Assembly (NCBI GenBank): GCA_910578085.1
Contig: CAJTPM010000022.1
Location: 1 to 64,000 of the forward strand
Reading direction: 5' to 3'
DNA length: 64,000 nucleotides
Source of the DNA: an uncultured Lachnospiraceae bacterium
Lineage (GTDB): Bacteria; Bacillota; Clostridia; Lachnospirales; Lachnospiraceae
Shown: in pieces, positions 41,704 through 50,757 of the stretch
Layout: every line of letters begins with the position of its first letter
How positions within the stretch are numbered: position 1 is the stretch's first letter
Position numbers and translations under genes: made by a program
The notes under the pieces: model-generated
Databases searched by the model: none
The model's input: the letters and a program-made list of their open reading frames with translations, nothing else
Told to the model about the DNA's origin: nothing

Positions 41704-42765
41704 ATGGCAAATAAAAAGGGGAGCCACCAGCTGACAAGGGCAGACAGGATAAAAATAGAGGCGCTACTTAAAGAGGGCTTAAGCAAGGCGAAAATAGCAA
41801 AGCATCTAGGAGTACACCGTAGCACTATATATAATGAGCTGAAAAGGGGAGAGTATGAACACCGTAATAGTGACTGGACGACAGAAATAAGATACAGCCC
41901 AGACATAGCGCAGGAAAAGGCAGAGGAAAATTTAAAGGTAAGAGGCACACAGCTTAAAATAGGCAACGATATTGCATATGCAAATTACATAGAGGAAAAA
42001 ATAGTAAATGAGGACTACAGCCCAGCAGCAGTGCTGGGAGAGCTTAAGGCGCAGGGCAGAGAGGGGGAATTTAATACTACCGTCTGCGTGGCTACTCTTT
42101 ACAGCTACATAGACAAGGGCGTTTTCCTTAAACTGACTAATAAGGATTTGCCAGTAAAGAAGAATAAAAAGCGGGGCTATAAGAAAGTACGCAAGCAGCA
42201 GGCACGGGCGGCAGCAGGCGACAGCATAGAAAAGCGCCCAGAAGAGATAGACCAGCGGGAAGAGTTCGGACATTGGGAAATGGATAGCGTAATAGGCAAG
42301 CGGGGCGTATCTAAAAACGTGCTGCTGGTACTGACGGAAAGAAAGACACGGGACGAGATTATATTTAAGCTGCCAGACCATACGGACGAGGCGGTAGTAG
42401 CGGCGCTGGATAGATTAGAGCGCAGATATGGTGCGGATATGTTTAAGCAGATATTTAAGACAATCACGGTAGACAATGGCAGCGAGTTTGCAGACGTGAA
42501 CGGCTTAGAGCGTTCCATACTGGAAGAGGGGGAAAAGAGGACGCATTTATATTACTGCCACCCGTATAGCAGCTGGGAGCGTGGCACAAATGAGGTAACA
42601 AATAAAATGATACGCCGTAAAGTGCCAAAGGGTACAAACTTTGACGACAAGACCGACGAGGAAATAGAGAAAATAGAGGGCTGGATAAACGGCTACCCAC
42701 GCAGGATACATGGCTACCGTTCTGCTGGGGAGCTTTTCGCAGAAGAGCTGGAAAAGCTGGCTTAA
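41704..42765 (+). CDS. IS30-family DDE transposase, probable phage recombinase
   Basis: 353 aa, normal IS30 size. N-terminal HTH_38 (LTRADRIKIEALLKEGLS, HLGVHRSTIYNELKRGE). Catalytic Asp in GHWEMDSVIGKRG, Asp in ITVDNGSEFAD, Glu in SSWERGTNEVTNKMIRRKVP, the IS30 DDE signature. No matching terminal inverted repeats flank the gene closely, and its leader ACAACGAAAGAGAGG is the same as that of the first phage gene, so it looks like a resident phage gene rather than a hitchhiking insertion sequence. It is the only recombinase in the prophage. Confidence 0.88.
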   Translation: MANKKGSHQLTRADRIKIEALLKEGLSKAKIAKHLGVHRSTIYNELKRGEYEHRNSDWTTEIRYSPDIAQEKAEENLKVRGTQLKIGNDIAYANYIEEKIVNEDYSPAAVLGELKAQGREGEFNTTVCVATLYSYIDKGVFLKLTNKDLPVKKNKKRGYKKVRKQQARAAAGDSIEKRPEEIDQREEFGHWEMDSVIGKRGVSKNVLLVLTERKTRDEIIFKLPDHTDEAVVAALDRLERRYGADMFKQIFKTITVDNGSEFADVNGLERSILEEGEKRTHLYYCHPYSSWERGTNEVTNKMIRRKVPKGTNFDDKTDEEIEKIEGWINGYPRRIHGYRSAGELFAEELEKLA

Positions 42766-42840
42766 TATCAGATACAGCGACTTTGAGAGGCTGGCAGCAG
42801 TGGCAGCCTTAAAGCTGCGCCCATTTCAGTAAAAGGGAGT

Positions 42841-42869
42841 TTACAAGGCGGGCGCACTTTGGTATAGTA
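42841..42869 (+). promoter_or_regulatory. Promoter-like sequence at the right end, reading outwards
   Basis: TTTACA, 17-bp spacer, TATAGT. Followed by a CAGCA/TGCTG hairpin at 42877-42890. The 282-nt stretch 42766-43047 holds no gene; the rest is AT-rich. Confidence 0.55.
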
Positions 42870-43047
42870 GGGGCAGCACATCTGCTGTATTTCATTCTGT
42901 ATAGTTAAATTCTACAAAATACCCACTACCCAATTAGTAAATATGCCGAAAGTGAAAAATTGTTCAAAAAAAGGTTGAAATTTTTAGGGAAAATTCTGAG
43001 AATAACTTTTTTCTTCCTGTTTAGAGTGCGCTATGTTACAATAAAAA

Positions 43048-43540
43048 CGGTCTGTGTGCGGCCAGGGATTCAAGGCGCGTACAGTAAGAACCGGCAAGGT
43101 AAAGCTGACGGGCAGCGACAAAGACCTTCGGCCCTTCCATGATCAGGTTGAAGTCTTAAAGTATGATGTGATCATATGCCCGACCTGCGGGTATACGGCA
43201 CTCAGCAGATTTTTTGAGTTTGTGACCACACGGCAGGCAAAGAATATTAAAAGTGCGATCAGCGTATATTTTATTGCCCGGACGGAACAGAAGGAGATCT
43301 ATACCTATGATGAAGCGTTAGAGCGTTACCGGATGGCGCTTGCCAATGCTATTGTCAAAAAGACAAAAGCCAGCAAGAAGGCTTATCTGTATGAAGACGG
43401 TATGGTTATTACGCAGTAAGGCGGAGCATCTTCAGAAAGACCTGCCGGATTATGAAGCGCAGAAAAAGCAGTGTGAGGAAGAGGAGAATGAGTTCTGTTC
43501 ATGGGCTGATACCGGCAGCAGCAGAAACCTGATGATTTAG
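43048..43540 (+). pseudogene. Truncated, frameshifted DUF2225 gene copy
   Basis: Homologous to the intact copy at 43559: VCGQGFKARTVRTGKVKLTG, KYDVIICPTCGYTALSRFF, EALERYRMALANAIVKKTK. The N-terminal part is missing before the first Cys pair. A 2-nt deletion near 43388 shifts the frame (WLLRSKAEHLQKDLPDYE continues in the second frame), and the C-terminal third is lost. It lies at the prophage right edge. A tandem duplication with decay is likely. Confidence 0.75.
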
Positions 43541-43558
43541 AAGGAGGCATATGAAAAA

Positions 43559-44347
43559 GTGAATAATGCGGCAAATACGGAGAAGGAAAAGCAGGCTCCT
43601 GAAATTGTGAGGGAAGAAGACTATCTGTTTGATAAGTCATGGACCTGTCCCATATGCGGCGGGAAAATTAAGGAACGGACGGTCAAGGGCAGTAAGGTAA
43701 AACTGAAGGGGAGCGATCAGGACCTTCGGCCCCGTTACGAGCAGCTGGAATTGCTCAAATATGATGTTGTTCTGTGCCCGGCCTGCGGTTATACGGCACT
43801 GGGCAGATATTTTGATACGGTGACGCAGGTGCAGGCAAAGAATATCAGGGAAAAGATCTGCGCTAATTTTAACGCGCATGTCGAGGCGAAAAGTACATAT
43901 AGTTACAGTGAAGCTCTGTGGCGCTACCGGATGGCGCTTGCTAACGCTATTGTAAAAGGGACAAAGGCCAGTGAGAAAGCCTATATCTGTCTGAAAGCGG
44001 CGTGGCTTCTGCGCAGCAGGGCTGAGCACCTGGATCAGGATCTGCCGGACTATGATGCGCAGAAGAAGCAGTGCGGCGAGGAGGAAAAAGAGTTTCTGCG
44101 CAATGCGCTTGACGGTTTTATAGAGGCGAGGGCTTCTGAGGATTTCCCCATGTGTGGGATGGATGAGTCCACGGTGGATTATCTGATCGCCGCTCTGGCC
44201 GTGGAATTTGAACGCTATGATGTGGCATCCCGTCTTGTGGTGGAAGTTTTGCATTCTACGACCAATCCACGGATGAAAGATAGGGCGAGAGATCTGAAGG
44301 AAATCGTGTCAAAAAAGATGCAGGAGAGAAATGCAGCTTCGGAGTAA
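43559..44347 (+). CDS. DUF2225 family protein
   Basis: 262 aa from GTG 43559. An AAGGAGG site precedes it, but ATG 43551 right after that site runs into TGA in another frame, so the start may be frameshifted. TCPICGGKIKERT and CPACGYTALGRYF form a four-Cys zinc site; then TPR-like helices (ALWRYRMALANAIVKGTKAS, AAWLLRSRAEHLDQDLPDYD, MCGMDESTVDYLIAALAVEF). Function unknown; common in Firmicutes. Confidence 0.8.
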   Translation: MNNAANTEKEKQAPEIVREEDYLFDKSWTCPICGGKIKERTVKGSKVKLKGSDQDLRPRYEQLELLKYDVVLCPACGYTALGRYFDTVTQVQAKNIREKICANFNAHVEAKSTYSYSEALWRYRMALANAIVKGTKASEKAYICLKAAWLLRSRAEHLDQDLPDYDAQKKQCGEEEKEFLRNALDGFIEARASEDFPMCGMDESTVDYLIAALAVEFERYDVASRLVVEVLHSTTNPRMKDRARDLKEIVSKKMQERNAASE

Positions 44348-44591
44348 CAGGATTCAGTCAGATGTGAAAACGCATGATGTTTGACAATAAGCTGCTGAAA
44401 GACGAAAAGGATGCGGGAAGTTTTAAAGGGCCAAGGCCTGAGGGAGCCAAACCTTATTGAGCCTCCGTGTATGGAAGCGATGAAGGATTGCGCAAAACAT
44501 AAACCGGAGTTATTCAGGACGATCGGAAAAGCAAAATTATATTAGGGCAGGCGGGGAAACGCAGAGATTACGGAATGACATAAAAATATAG

Positions 44592-44620
44592 TTTTCTCTT
44601 ACAGCAAAATATGGTATACT
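44592..44620 (+). promoter_or_regulatory. Promoter of glyA
   Basis: TTTTCT, 17 bp, TATACT with extended TGG. The rest of the 313-nt gap 44348-44660 holds no gene that I can support. Confidence 0.5.
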
Positions 44621-44660
44621 TTACCTGGTATTATAAGATTGCAGGAAGGGAGAGTGAGCG

Positions 44661-45899
44661 ATGTACTCATTTGATGAAATTAAGGCCGTGGATGCGGAGA
44701 TTGCGGAGGCAATCGTAGCGGAACAGGAGAGGCAGGAAAGCCATATTGAACTGATCGCCTCTGAAAACTGGGTGAGTAAGGCAGTGATGGCGGCGATGGG
44801 AAGCCCGTTAACCAATAAATATGCGGAGGGATATCCGGGGAAGCGCTATTATGGCGGCTGTGAGTGTGTTGATGTGGTGGAAAATCTGGCGAGAGAGCGG
44901 GCGAAAAAGCTCTTTGGCTGTGATTATGCAAACGTACAGCCGCATTCCGGTGCGCAGGCGAATATGGCGGTGTTTTTCGCGGTATTAATTCCCGGAGATA
45001 CCTATATGGGTATGAACCTGGATCATGGCGGACATCTGTCTCATGGTTCCCCGGTCAATATGTCAGGAAAGTATTTTAAGTGCGTACCTTACGGTGTGAA
45101 TGATGAAGGCTTTATTGATTATAATAAGGTGAGAGAGATTGCGTTGGAATGCAGACCGAAGATGATCATTGCAGGAGCTTCCGCTTATGCGAGAACTATT
45201 GATTTTAAGAAATTCCGGGAGATCGCCGACGAAGTGGGAGCAGTGCTGATGGTGGATATGGCGCATATTGCCGGCCTTGTGGCGGCAGGTGTGCATCCGA
45301 GTCCGATCCCCTGGGCGGATGTGGTGACGACCACTACCCATAAGACGCTGCGGGGTCCCAGAGGCGGCCTGATCCTCTGTAATCAGGAGGCAGCGGACAA
45401 GTATAACTTTAATAAGGCTATTTTCCCGGGAACCCAGGGAGGGCCGTTAATGCATGTGATCGCGGCCAAGGCGGTCTGCTTCAAGGAGGCACTTACGCCG
45501 GCCTTTAAAGAGTATCAGCAGCAGATCGTGGAAAATGCCCAGGCACTGTGCAAAGGTCTGATGGACAGAGGGGTGGATATCGTATCCGGCGGTACGGACA
45601 ATCATCTGATGCTGGTGGATCTGAGCAGGAAGGGGCTGACCGGAAAGGCCATCGAGAAGCTGCTGGATGAGGCTTATATCACAGCAAATAAAAATACGAT
45701 TCCGAATGATCCGCAGAAACCTTTTGTGACAAGCGGCATCAGGCTGGGAACACCGGCGGTAACCTCCCGGGGTATGAAAACGGAAGATATGGAACGGATC
45801 GCGGAGGCGATCACGCTGATTATTGACGGCGGGGAAGAAAAAGTGCCGGAAGCGAGAGCTATTGTAAAGGATCTGACGGATAAATATCCGTTGCATTAA
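44661..45899 (+). CDS. glyA: Serine hydroxymethyltransferase
   Basis: 412 aa, full length. Interconverts serine and glycine with tetrahydrofolate, PLP dependent, cytosolic. IELIASENWVSKAVMAAMGS, PHSGAQANMAVFFAVL, VVTTTTHKTLRGPRGGLILC (PLP lysine in HKTLRGPRGG) and GIRLGTPAVTSRGM are diagnostic. Confidence 0.97.
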   Translation: MYSFDEIKAVDAEIAEAIVAEQERQESHIELIASENWVSKAVMAAMGSPLTNKYAEGYPGKRYYGGCECVDVVENLARERAKKLFGCDYANVQPHSGAQANMAVFFAVLIPGDTYMGMNLDHGGHLSHGSPVNMSGKYFKCVPYGVNDEGFIDYNKVREIALECRPKMIIAGASAYARTIDFKKFREIADEVGAVLMVDMAHIAGLVAAGVHPSPIPWADVVTTTTHKTLRGPRGGLILCNQEAADKYNFNKAIFPGTQGGPLMHVIAAKAVCFKEALTPAFKEYQQQIVENAQALCKGLMDRGVDIVSGGTDNHLMLVDLSRKGLTGKAIEKLLDEAYITANKNTIPNDPQKPFVTSGIRLGTPAVTSRGMKTEDMERIAEAITLIIDGGEEKVPEARAIVKDLTDKYPLH

Positions 45900-45985
45900 A
45901 AACAGCAGCTGGCCGGAGAGGGAGCCATGAGGAAGACGGTGGGGACCTGAAAGGCAGATGCAAAAATTTAAAAGGAGAATGAAAG

Positions 45986-46828
45986 ATGACAAACTTGGAA
46001 CTTCAGAAAACAGCCAATGAGGTTCGTAAAGGAATTGTGAGAGCCGTTCACAGTGCGAAAGCCGGACATCCCGGCGGGTCCCTGTCTGCGGCTGATCTCT
46101 TTACCTACCTGTATTTTGAGGAGATGAACATTGATCCGAAAAATCCCAAAAAGGAAGACCGTGACCGTTTTGTGCTCTCTAAGGGCCATACGGCGCCGGG
46201 CCTGTATTCCGTACTGGCACACAGAGGATATTTCCCGGTGGAGGAACTTCTGACACTGCGTCATTTGGGATCAAAACTGCAGGGGCATCCCTGTATGCAG
46301 GAGACTGTCGGTGTGGATATGTCTTCCGGTTCTCTGGGACAGGGACTTTCCGCAGCGGTAGGTATGGCGCTTGCAGCAAGAATGGATGGAAAAGAATACA
46401 GAACGTATGCGCTGCTTGGCGATGGTGAGATCCAGGAGGGACAGATCTGGGAGGCTGCCATGTTCGCGGGGGCAAGAAAGCTTGATAATCTGGTAGTGAT
46501 CGTGGATAATAACGGCCTGCAGATCGATGGTAAGATCGAGGACGTGTGCTCTCCGTATCCTATTGACAAAAAGTTTGAAGCTTTCAATTTCCATGTGATC
46601 AATATTGATGCCCATAATTTTGATGAGATCCGTTCTGCCATGAAAGAGGCGAGGGATACTAAGGGTATGCCTACCGCCATCATTATGAAGAGCACAAAGG
46701 GCAAGGGCGTTTCCTTTATGGAAAACAACGCGGGATGGCACGGCAAGGCGCCCAGTGATGAAGAGTTTGCAGTGGCGATGGCTGACCTCGAAAAAATCGA
46801 TGAAGAATTGAAGAAAGCAGGTGAATGA
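45986..46828 (+). CDS. Transketolase N-terminal half
   Basis: 280 aa. Thiamine-diphosphate-binding half of a split transketolase: GHPGGSLSAADLFTYLYF, KGHTAPGLYSVLAHRGYF, GDGEIQEGQIWEAAMFAG (GDG..N motif with VDNNGLQIDGKI). Ribosome site AAAAGGAG. Overlaps the C-terminal-half gene by ATGA; together they act in the non-oxidative pentose phosphate pathway. Confidence 0.95.
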   Translation: MTNLELQKTANEVRKGIVRAVHSAKAGHPGGSLSAADLFTYLYFEEMNIDPKNPKKEDRDRFVLSKGHTAPGLYSVLAHRGYFPVEELLTLRHLGSKLQGHPCMQETVGVDMSSGSLGQGLSAAVGMALAARMDGKEYRTYALLGDGEIQEGQIWEAAMFAGARKLDNLVVIVDNNGLQIDGKIEDVCSPYPIDKKFEAFNFHVINIDAHNFDEIRSAMKEARDTKGMPTAIIMKSTKGKGVSFMENNAGWHGKAPSDEEFAVAMADLEKIDEELKKAGE

Positions 46829-47772
46829 TCATGGCAGATGTGAAGAAAATTGCAACAAGAGAAAGTTATGGCAATGCACTTGCTGCATGCGGTGCGAAAT
46901 ATCCGAATCTGGTGGTGCTTGACGCTGATCTGGCAGGTGCGACGAAGACAGGCGTTTTTCAGAAGGCATTTCCTGACCGACATATCGACTGCGGCATCGC
47001 GGAGTGTAATATGACAGGCATTGCCGCCGGGCTTGCTACCTGCGGTAAGATTCCGTTTATCAGTTCCTTTGCCATGTTTGCAGCGGGCAGGAACTTTGAA
47101 CAGGTTCGTAACTCCATAGGTTATCCTCATCTGAACGTAAAGATCGGCGCTACCCATGCAGGTATCACTGTGGGAGAGGATGGCGCTACCCATCAGTGCA
47201 ATGAAGATGTGGCTCTGATGCGCACGATTCCCGGCATGACAGTTATTGTTCCGGCGGACGATGTGGAAGCAAGGGCAGCTGTGGAGGCGGCAATCAATCA
47301 TGAGGGCCCTGTATATCTGAGATTTGGCCGTGCTGCTGTGCCTGTGATCAACGATAATCCGGACTACAAATTTGAGATCGGCAGGGGCGTTGTATTAAAA
47401 GAAGGTAAGGACGTGACCATTGTGGCCACAGGCATCTGTGTAGCGGAGGCTCTTGCGGCGGCAGAGAAGCTGGCAGCGGACGGTGTGGACGCGGAAGTGA
47501 TCAACATTCATACCATCAAACCTCTGGATGAGGAGCTGATCGTGGCTTCCGCAAAGAAGACCGGCAAAGTTGTGACGGTGGAAGAGCATTCTGTGATTGG
47601 CGGCCTTGGCAGTGCAGTCTGTGATGCACTCTGTGCAAAACAACCCACGCAGGTGTGCAGGATCGGCATCAACGACACCTTCGGTGAATCCGGCCCGGCA
47701 GCAGCGCTTGTGGTGAAATATGGTCTGGACGCTGAGAGCATTTATGCAAAGACAAAAGAGTTTATGAGTTAA
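46825..47772 (+). CDS. Transketolase C-terminal half
   Basis: 315 aa from ATG 46825, or 313 from ATG 46831, which has the better spacing to AGGTG. Pyrimidine-binding and C-terminal domains: HIDCGIAECNMTGIAAGLAT, THAGITVGEDGATHQCNED, VVTVEEHSVIGGLGSAVCDA. Forms the enzyme with the preceding gene. Confidence 0.95.
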   Translation: MIMADVKKIATRESYGNALAACGAKYPNLVVLDADLAGATKTGVFQKAFPDRHIDCGIAECNMTGIAAGLATCGKIPFISSFAMFAAGRNFEQVRNSIGYPHLNVKIGATHAGITVGEDGATHQCNEDVALMRTIPGMTVIVPADDVEARAAVEAAINHEGPVYLRFGRAAVPVINDNPDYKFEIGRGVVLKEGKDVTIVATGICVAEALAAAEKLAADGVDAEVINIHTIKPLDEELIVASAKKTGKVVTVEEHSVIGGLGSAVCDALCAKQPTQVCRIGINDTFGESGPAAALVVKYGLDAESIYAKTKEFMS

Positions 47773-47796
47773 AAAGCAAAAATGTAAAAGTGAAAG

Positions 47797-47842
47797 ACAG
47801 GCAGACAGGGAGAGGCGTGGTGCTTTTCCCTGTCTGCTTTTT
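47797..47842 (+). terminator. Terminator of the transketolase operon
   Basis: GCAGACAGGGA pairs with TCCCTGTCTGC, then TTTTTAT. Confidence 0.85.
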
Positions 47843-47924
47843 ATGCACAGGCCCGCATGAGAAAATTTGCTGCCGGGGCAGCATGCGGACCGCGCGAGCG
47901 GGAAGAAAATCTTCCCTACTCGAT
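47843..47924 (+). repeat. Dispersed two-hairpin intergenic repeat, copy B
   Basis: Starts ATGCACAG right after a terminator T-run. CCGCAT/ATGCGG (47853-47858, 47883-47888) encloses an A-rich bulge and GCTGC/GCAGC. The second hairpin CGAG+GGGAAG / CTTCCC+CTCG (47895-47922) overlaps the 3' end of the araC-type gene. Confidence 0.65.
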
Positions 47925-48782
47925 CCCCAGCTTACTCCGATGCCTGTATTCCACCGGACTGATCCCCTGTATTCGTTTAAAACTCTGGGAAAAATAGCTG
48001 GGAGAGGAGAAACCCAGCAGGCCGGAGATCTGGGACAGGGGAAGTTCAGTTTTTGACAGGAGATATCGGCTCTCCTGAATACGGCAGGAGAGAAGGTAGT
48101 TGATGGGGGAAGTGCCATACTCTCTGTTGAAGGAATGAACCAGATAATATTTGCTGACATGGGCTACGGCGGCCAGATCATCGAGAGTCAGGCTCTCCTT
48201 GAAATGGTTTTCGATGTAGCGGCGGACGATCGCGCATTCTCTGCTGGATTTGCGGACAGAGGGTATAAAGGTCACGGTAAACCGGCTGTGGCGCATCAGG
48301 AGTAACAGCACCACTTCCAGAATATCCTGACAGACCGTGTTGTAACCGGGCTGTTTGTTCTCGATTTCGGTCAACAGGAAACGGAGGTGGTTCAGAATCT
48401 GTTCTCCGCCTGTCTGAAAATGGACCACGGAGTAACCGTTGCCTGTCTCATCACTGTCTACGTCGCTGGATACCGCCTCAAGGCCGTCCACCCCCATGAC
48501 GATGTACTCCAGAGGTTTATCTTCGGAACTCACTTCGGTATGTTCAATATTGGAATTGACGATGATGACGTCGTTTGTACCGATGGGTACAGCCTCCTCA
48601 TTGGTCCGCAGATAGCCGGAGCCATCCGTGATGAAAAAAACTTCAGCACAGGGATGCGTGTGCAGCGTGGAATTCCATTCCGCACTGTACCGGGCGATAC
48701 TGATGTACAGAAGCTTGGTGACAGAGCGGTCCACCGGAGGCGTTACAGCCAGGGAATCAAGAACATAACGGTTGGTACTCAT
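47916..48782 (-). CDS. AraC-family transcriptional regulator with cupin domain
   Basis: 288 aa; start at 48782 chosen for AAAGGAGG just upstream. The N-terminal cupin (WNSTLHTHPCAEVFFITDGS, VPIGTNDVIIVNSNIEHTEV) binds a sugar; the C-terminus has two HTHs (SLTLDDLAAVAHVSKYYLVH and LSQISGLLGFSSPSYFSQSF). It is divergent from the galacto-N-biose operon and probably its activator. The 408-nt gap 48783-49190 is AT-rich and holds the operon promoter. Confidence 0.88.
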   Translation of the reverse strand: MSTNRYVLDSLAVTPPVDRSVTKLLYISIARYSAEWNSTLHTHPCAEVFFITDGSGYLRTNEEAVPIGTNDVIIVNSNIEHTEVSSEDKPLEYIVMGVDGLEAVSSDVDSDETGNGYSVVHFQTGGEQILNHLRFLLTEIENKQPGYNTVCQDILEVVLLLLMRHSRFTVTFIPSVRKSSRECAIVRRYIENHFKESLTLDDLAAVAHVSKYYLVHSFNREYGTSPINYLLSCRIQESRYLLSKTELPLSQISGLLGFSSPSYFSQSFKRIQGISPVEYRHRSKLGIE

Positions 48783-49110
48783 GGGATAATTTCCTCCTTT
48801 GAAAATGGCATTTACATGAACGATAGAATAATATGGAATATAGGACAGCAATATACATAAAAAATGTAACAAGATAGTGAAAGTGTGCTCTTCTTATGAT
48901 TTTCATAATAAAACCTTTTTGACGACAAAGCAAGAGGATTTTACATCAATAAATCAAAAATAACTGTGTACAAAAAAAGGTGAAATAAAAAAATTCGTCA
49001 ACTTGTATAAGAGAAACGGGACAATTTATAAAAAAAAGACAAAAATAACCTAAATAGACAATATCTATAAAAAAGTAAGCAACATTGAGATAGGAAACCG
49101 GAGAGGATGC

Positions 49111-49119
49111 TGTTATACT
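49111..49119 (+). promoter_or_regulatory. Extended -10 promoter of the sugar operon
   Basis: TGT followed by TATACT; the -35 is poor, as for an activator-dependent promoter. Confidence 0.5.
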
Positions 49120-49120
49120 T

Positions 49121-49154
49121 AAAACAGGTAAACAGAAAAAGGAAAACCTGTTTT
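49121..49154 (+). promoter_or_regulatory. Perfect inverted repeat in the operon leader
   Basis: AAAACAGGT (49121-49129) and ACCTGTTTT (49146-49154), right after the -10 box. It could be a repressor operator or an mRNA hairpin/attenuator ending in TTTT. Confidence 0.6.
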
Positions 49155-49190
49155 ATCACAAATCTATCATAATCAGGAGGTAAAATCATT

Positions 49191-50594
49191 ATGAAAAAGA
49201 TACTCAGTATCTTGCTTGCAGCAGTGTTGACAATGTCCATGCTGGCTGGCTGTGGTAACAGCACACCGGATACGCCTGCAGAAGAACCTGCACCGGCTGA
49301 GACAGAGGCACCGGCGGAAGAGCCCGCTGAAGAACCTGCGGAAGAAGCGGAAGCGCCTGCAGAAGGTGCAACCATCACTGTAGCGGCGATCGAGACCGCA
49401 TACGGCAGCGATATGTGGAAAGAGGTCTGCGATGCTTTCACAGCGCAGACTGGCATTGCGGTTGAGCTGATCACAGATAAGAATCTGGAAGATGTGATCG
49501 GACCGTCCATGCAGGCAGGAGAATTCCCGGATGTGATTCATCTGGCAACGGGCCGTGAAAAGGCTCTGACAGAAACTTTTATCAAGGACCAGAATCTTGT
49601 GGACCTCACGGATGTACTGTCCATGACAGTTCCCGGCGAAGATAAGAAAGTCAGCGACAAGATTGCAGGCGGCTTTACAGAGACAAGTCTGACAAATCCT
49701 TACGGCGACGGCAAGACATATCTTGCTCCGATGTTCTATTCACCCTGTGGACTGTTCTATAACGCAGGCCTGTTTGAAGAAAAAGGCTGGAGCGTACCCA
49801 CAACATGGGATGAGATGTGGGAACTGGGCGACAAGGCGAAAGCGGAAGGCATCTCCCTGTTTACATATCCTACCACGGGTTACTTTGACGCATTCTTCTA
49901 TGCGCTGATGTATTCAGCTGGGGGAGCGGATTTCTTTACAAAGGCTACCAACTATGAAGAAGGTATCTGGGATACACCGGAAGCACAGACCTGTTTCGAT
50001 ATCGTGGCAAAACTTGCAGAGTACACTGAGCCCACAACACCGGCGCAGGCTAACGATCAGGATTTCACAAAGAACCAGCAGTTAGTTCTGGACAACAAAG
50101 CGCTGTTTATGCCTAACGGCACATGGATCGTAGGCGAGATGGCGGAAGCGCCGAGAGCAGATGGTTTTAAATGGGGTATGACAGCTCTTCCGGCTATCAA
50201 GGCAGGCGGCGACGGCTACAGCTACACATGGTTTGAGCAGGCATGGATTCCGGCTGGCGCAGCAAATCAGGATGCTGCTAAACAGTTCGTTGCATTCCTT
50301 TACAGCGACGCAGCCTGTGAGGCATTTGCAAAAGCAGGTGCAATCCAGCCCGTACTGAACATCGCAGAGAAATTAGAAGGCGATAATCAGATGTTCTATG
50401 CGATCTATGACAACGGCGCAAAAGCAGCTATGGGTAACTTTGCAGCATACGATGGCCAGGTGATCACAGTGACCAATCGTGAAGTTTGGTTTGATCCCGT
50501 AAATTCTATGGTATCCGGCAATATGACAAAAGATGACTGGATCGCAGGAATCAAGGAGTACAACGATCAGATGCGCGAAAATCTGGTACAGTAA
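49191..50594 (+). CDS. ABC transporter sugar-binding lipoprotein
   Basis: 467 aa. Signal peptide and lipobox LAGC (KKILSILLAAVLTMSMLAGC), a Pro/Glu linker, then the CUT1 solute-binding fold (DVIHLATGREKALTETFI, YLAPMFYSPCGLFYNAGLF, WIPAGAANQDAAKQFVAFLY). From its operon it probably binds galacto-N-biose/lacto-N-biose outside the cell. Confidence 0.88.
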   Translation: MKKILSILLAAVLTMSMLAGCGNSTPDTPAEEPAPAETEAPAEEPAEEPAEEAEAPAEGATITVAAIETAYGSDMWKEVCDAFTAQTGIAVELITDKNLEDVIGPSMQAGEFPDVIHLATGREKALTETFIKDQNLVDLTDVLSMTVPGEDKKVSDKIAGGFTETSLTNPYGDGKTYLAPMFYSPCGLFYNAGLFEEKGWSVPTTWDEMWELGDKAKAEGISLFTYPTTGYFDAFFYALMYSAGGADFFTKATNYEEGIWDTPEAQTCFDIVAKLAEYTEPTTPAQANDQDFTKNQQLVLDNKALFMPNGTWIVGEMAEAPRADGFKWGMTALPAIKAGGDGYSYTWFEQAWIPAGAANQDAAKQFVAFLYSDAACEAFAKAGAIQPVLNIAEKLEGDNQMFYAIYDNGAKAAMGNFAAYDGQVITVTNREVWFDPVNSMVSGNMTKDDWIAGIKEYNDQMRENLVQ

Positions 50595-50698
50595 CAAGAG
50601 AAAGCATCGAGACGATAGTTGAGATGGTACAGTAACAAGCCAGGGGAAGTAGAAAGTTTGTGGGGCATCTTTCTACAGATGGGAAAAGTGAATGAGGA

Positions 50699-50738
50699 AA
50701 CGGCGGTAGCAGCAGGCTGCTCACCGCCGTTTTTTTAA
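50699..50738 (+). terminator. Strong hairpin between binding protein and permease genes
   Basis: AACGGCGGT plus AGCAGC pairs with GCTGCT, a bulge, ACCGCCGTT, then TTTTTTT. Partial termination would give more binding protein than permease. Confidence 0.85.
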
Positions 50739-50757
50739 AAAGGAGGTGTTTCGTTTC

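Larger units (their letters stand above)
7266..42906 (+). mobile_element. Prophage, siphovirus-like, with IS30-type transposase and a diversity-generating retroelement; ends approximate
   Basis: A continuous set of plus-strand phage genes between host terminators: replication, HK97-type head, long flexible tail, DGR, lysis. Codon usage shifts (AGC, GCA, CCA rich) and GATC nearly disappears compared with both flanks. No tyrosine or serine integrase is present; an IS30-family DDE transposase lies at the right edge. The left limit lies after the terminator at 7265. The right limit lies between the transposase stop (42765) and the truncated DUF2225 copy (43048). No attachment site or terminal repeat could be fixed by eye. 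Confidence 0.9.

Noticed and set aside
41704..42765. Transposase as a recent independent insertion sequence
   Set aside because: No close flanking inverted repeats seen, and its leader matches that of a phage gene. Not fully excluded.
7215..42899. Inverted 10-mer AGAATGAAAT (7215-7224) / ATTTCATTCT (42890-42899) as prophage terminal repeats
   Set aside because: Short, AT-rich, and the left copy overlaps the host terminator; a chance match is plausible. Kept only as a lead.
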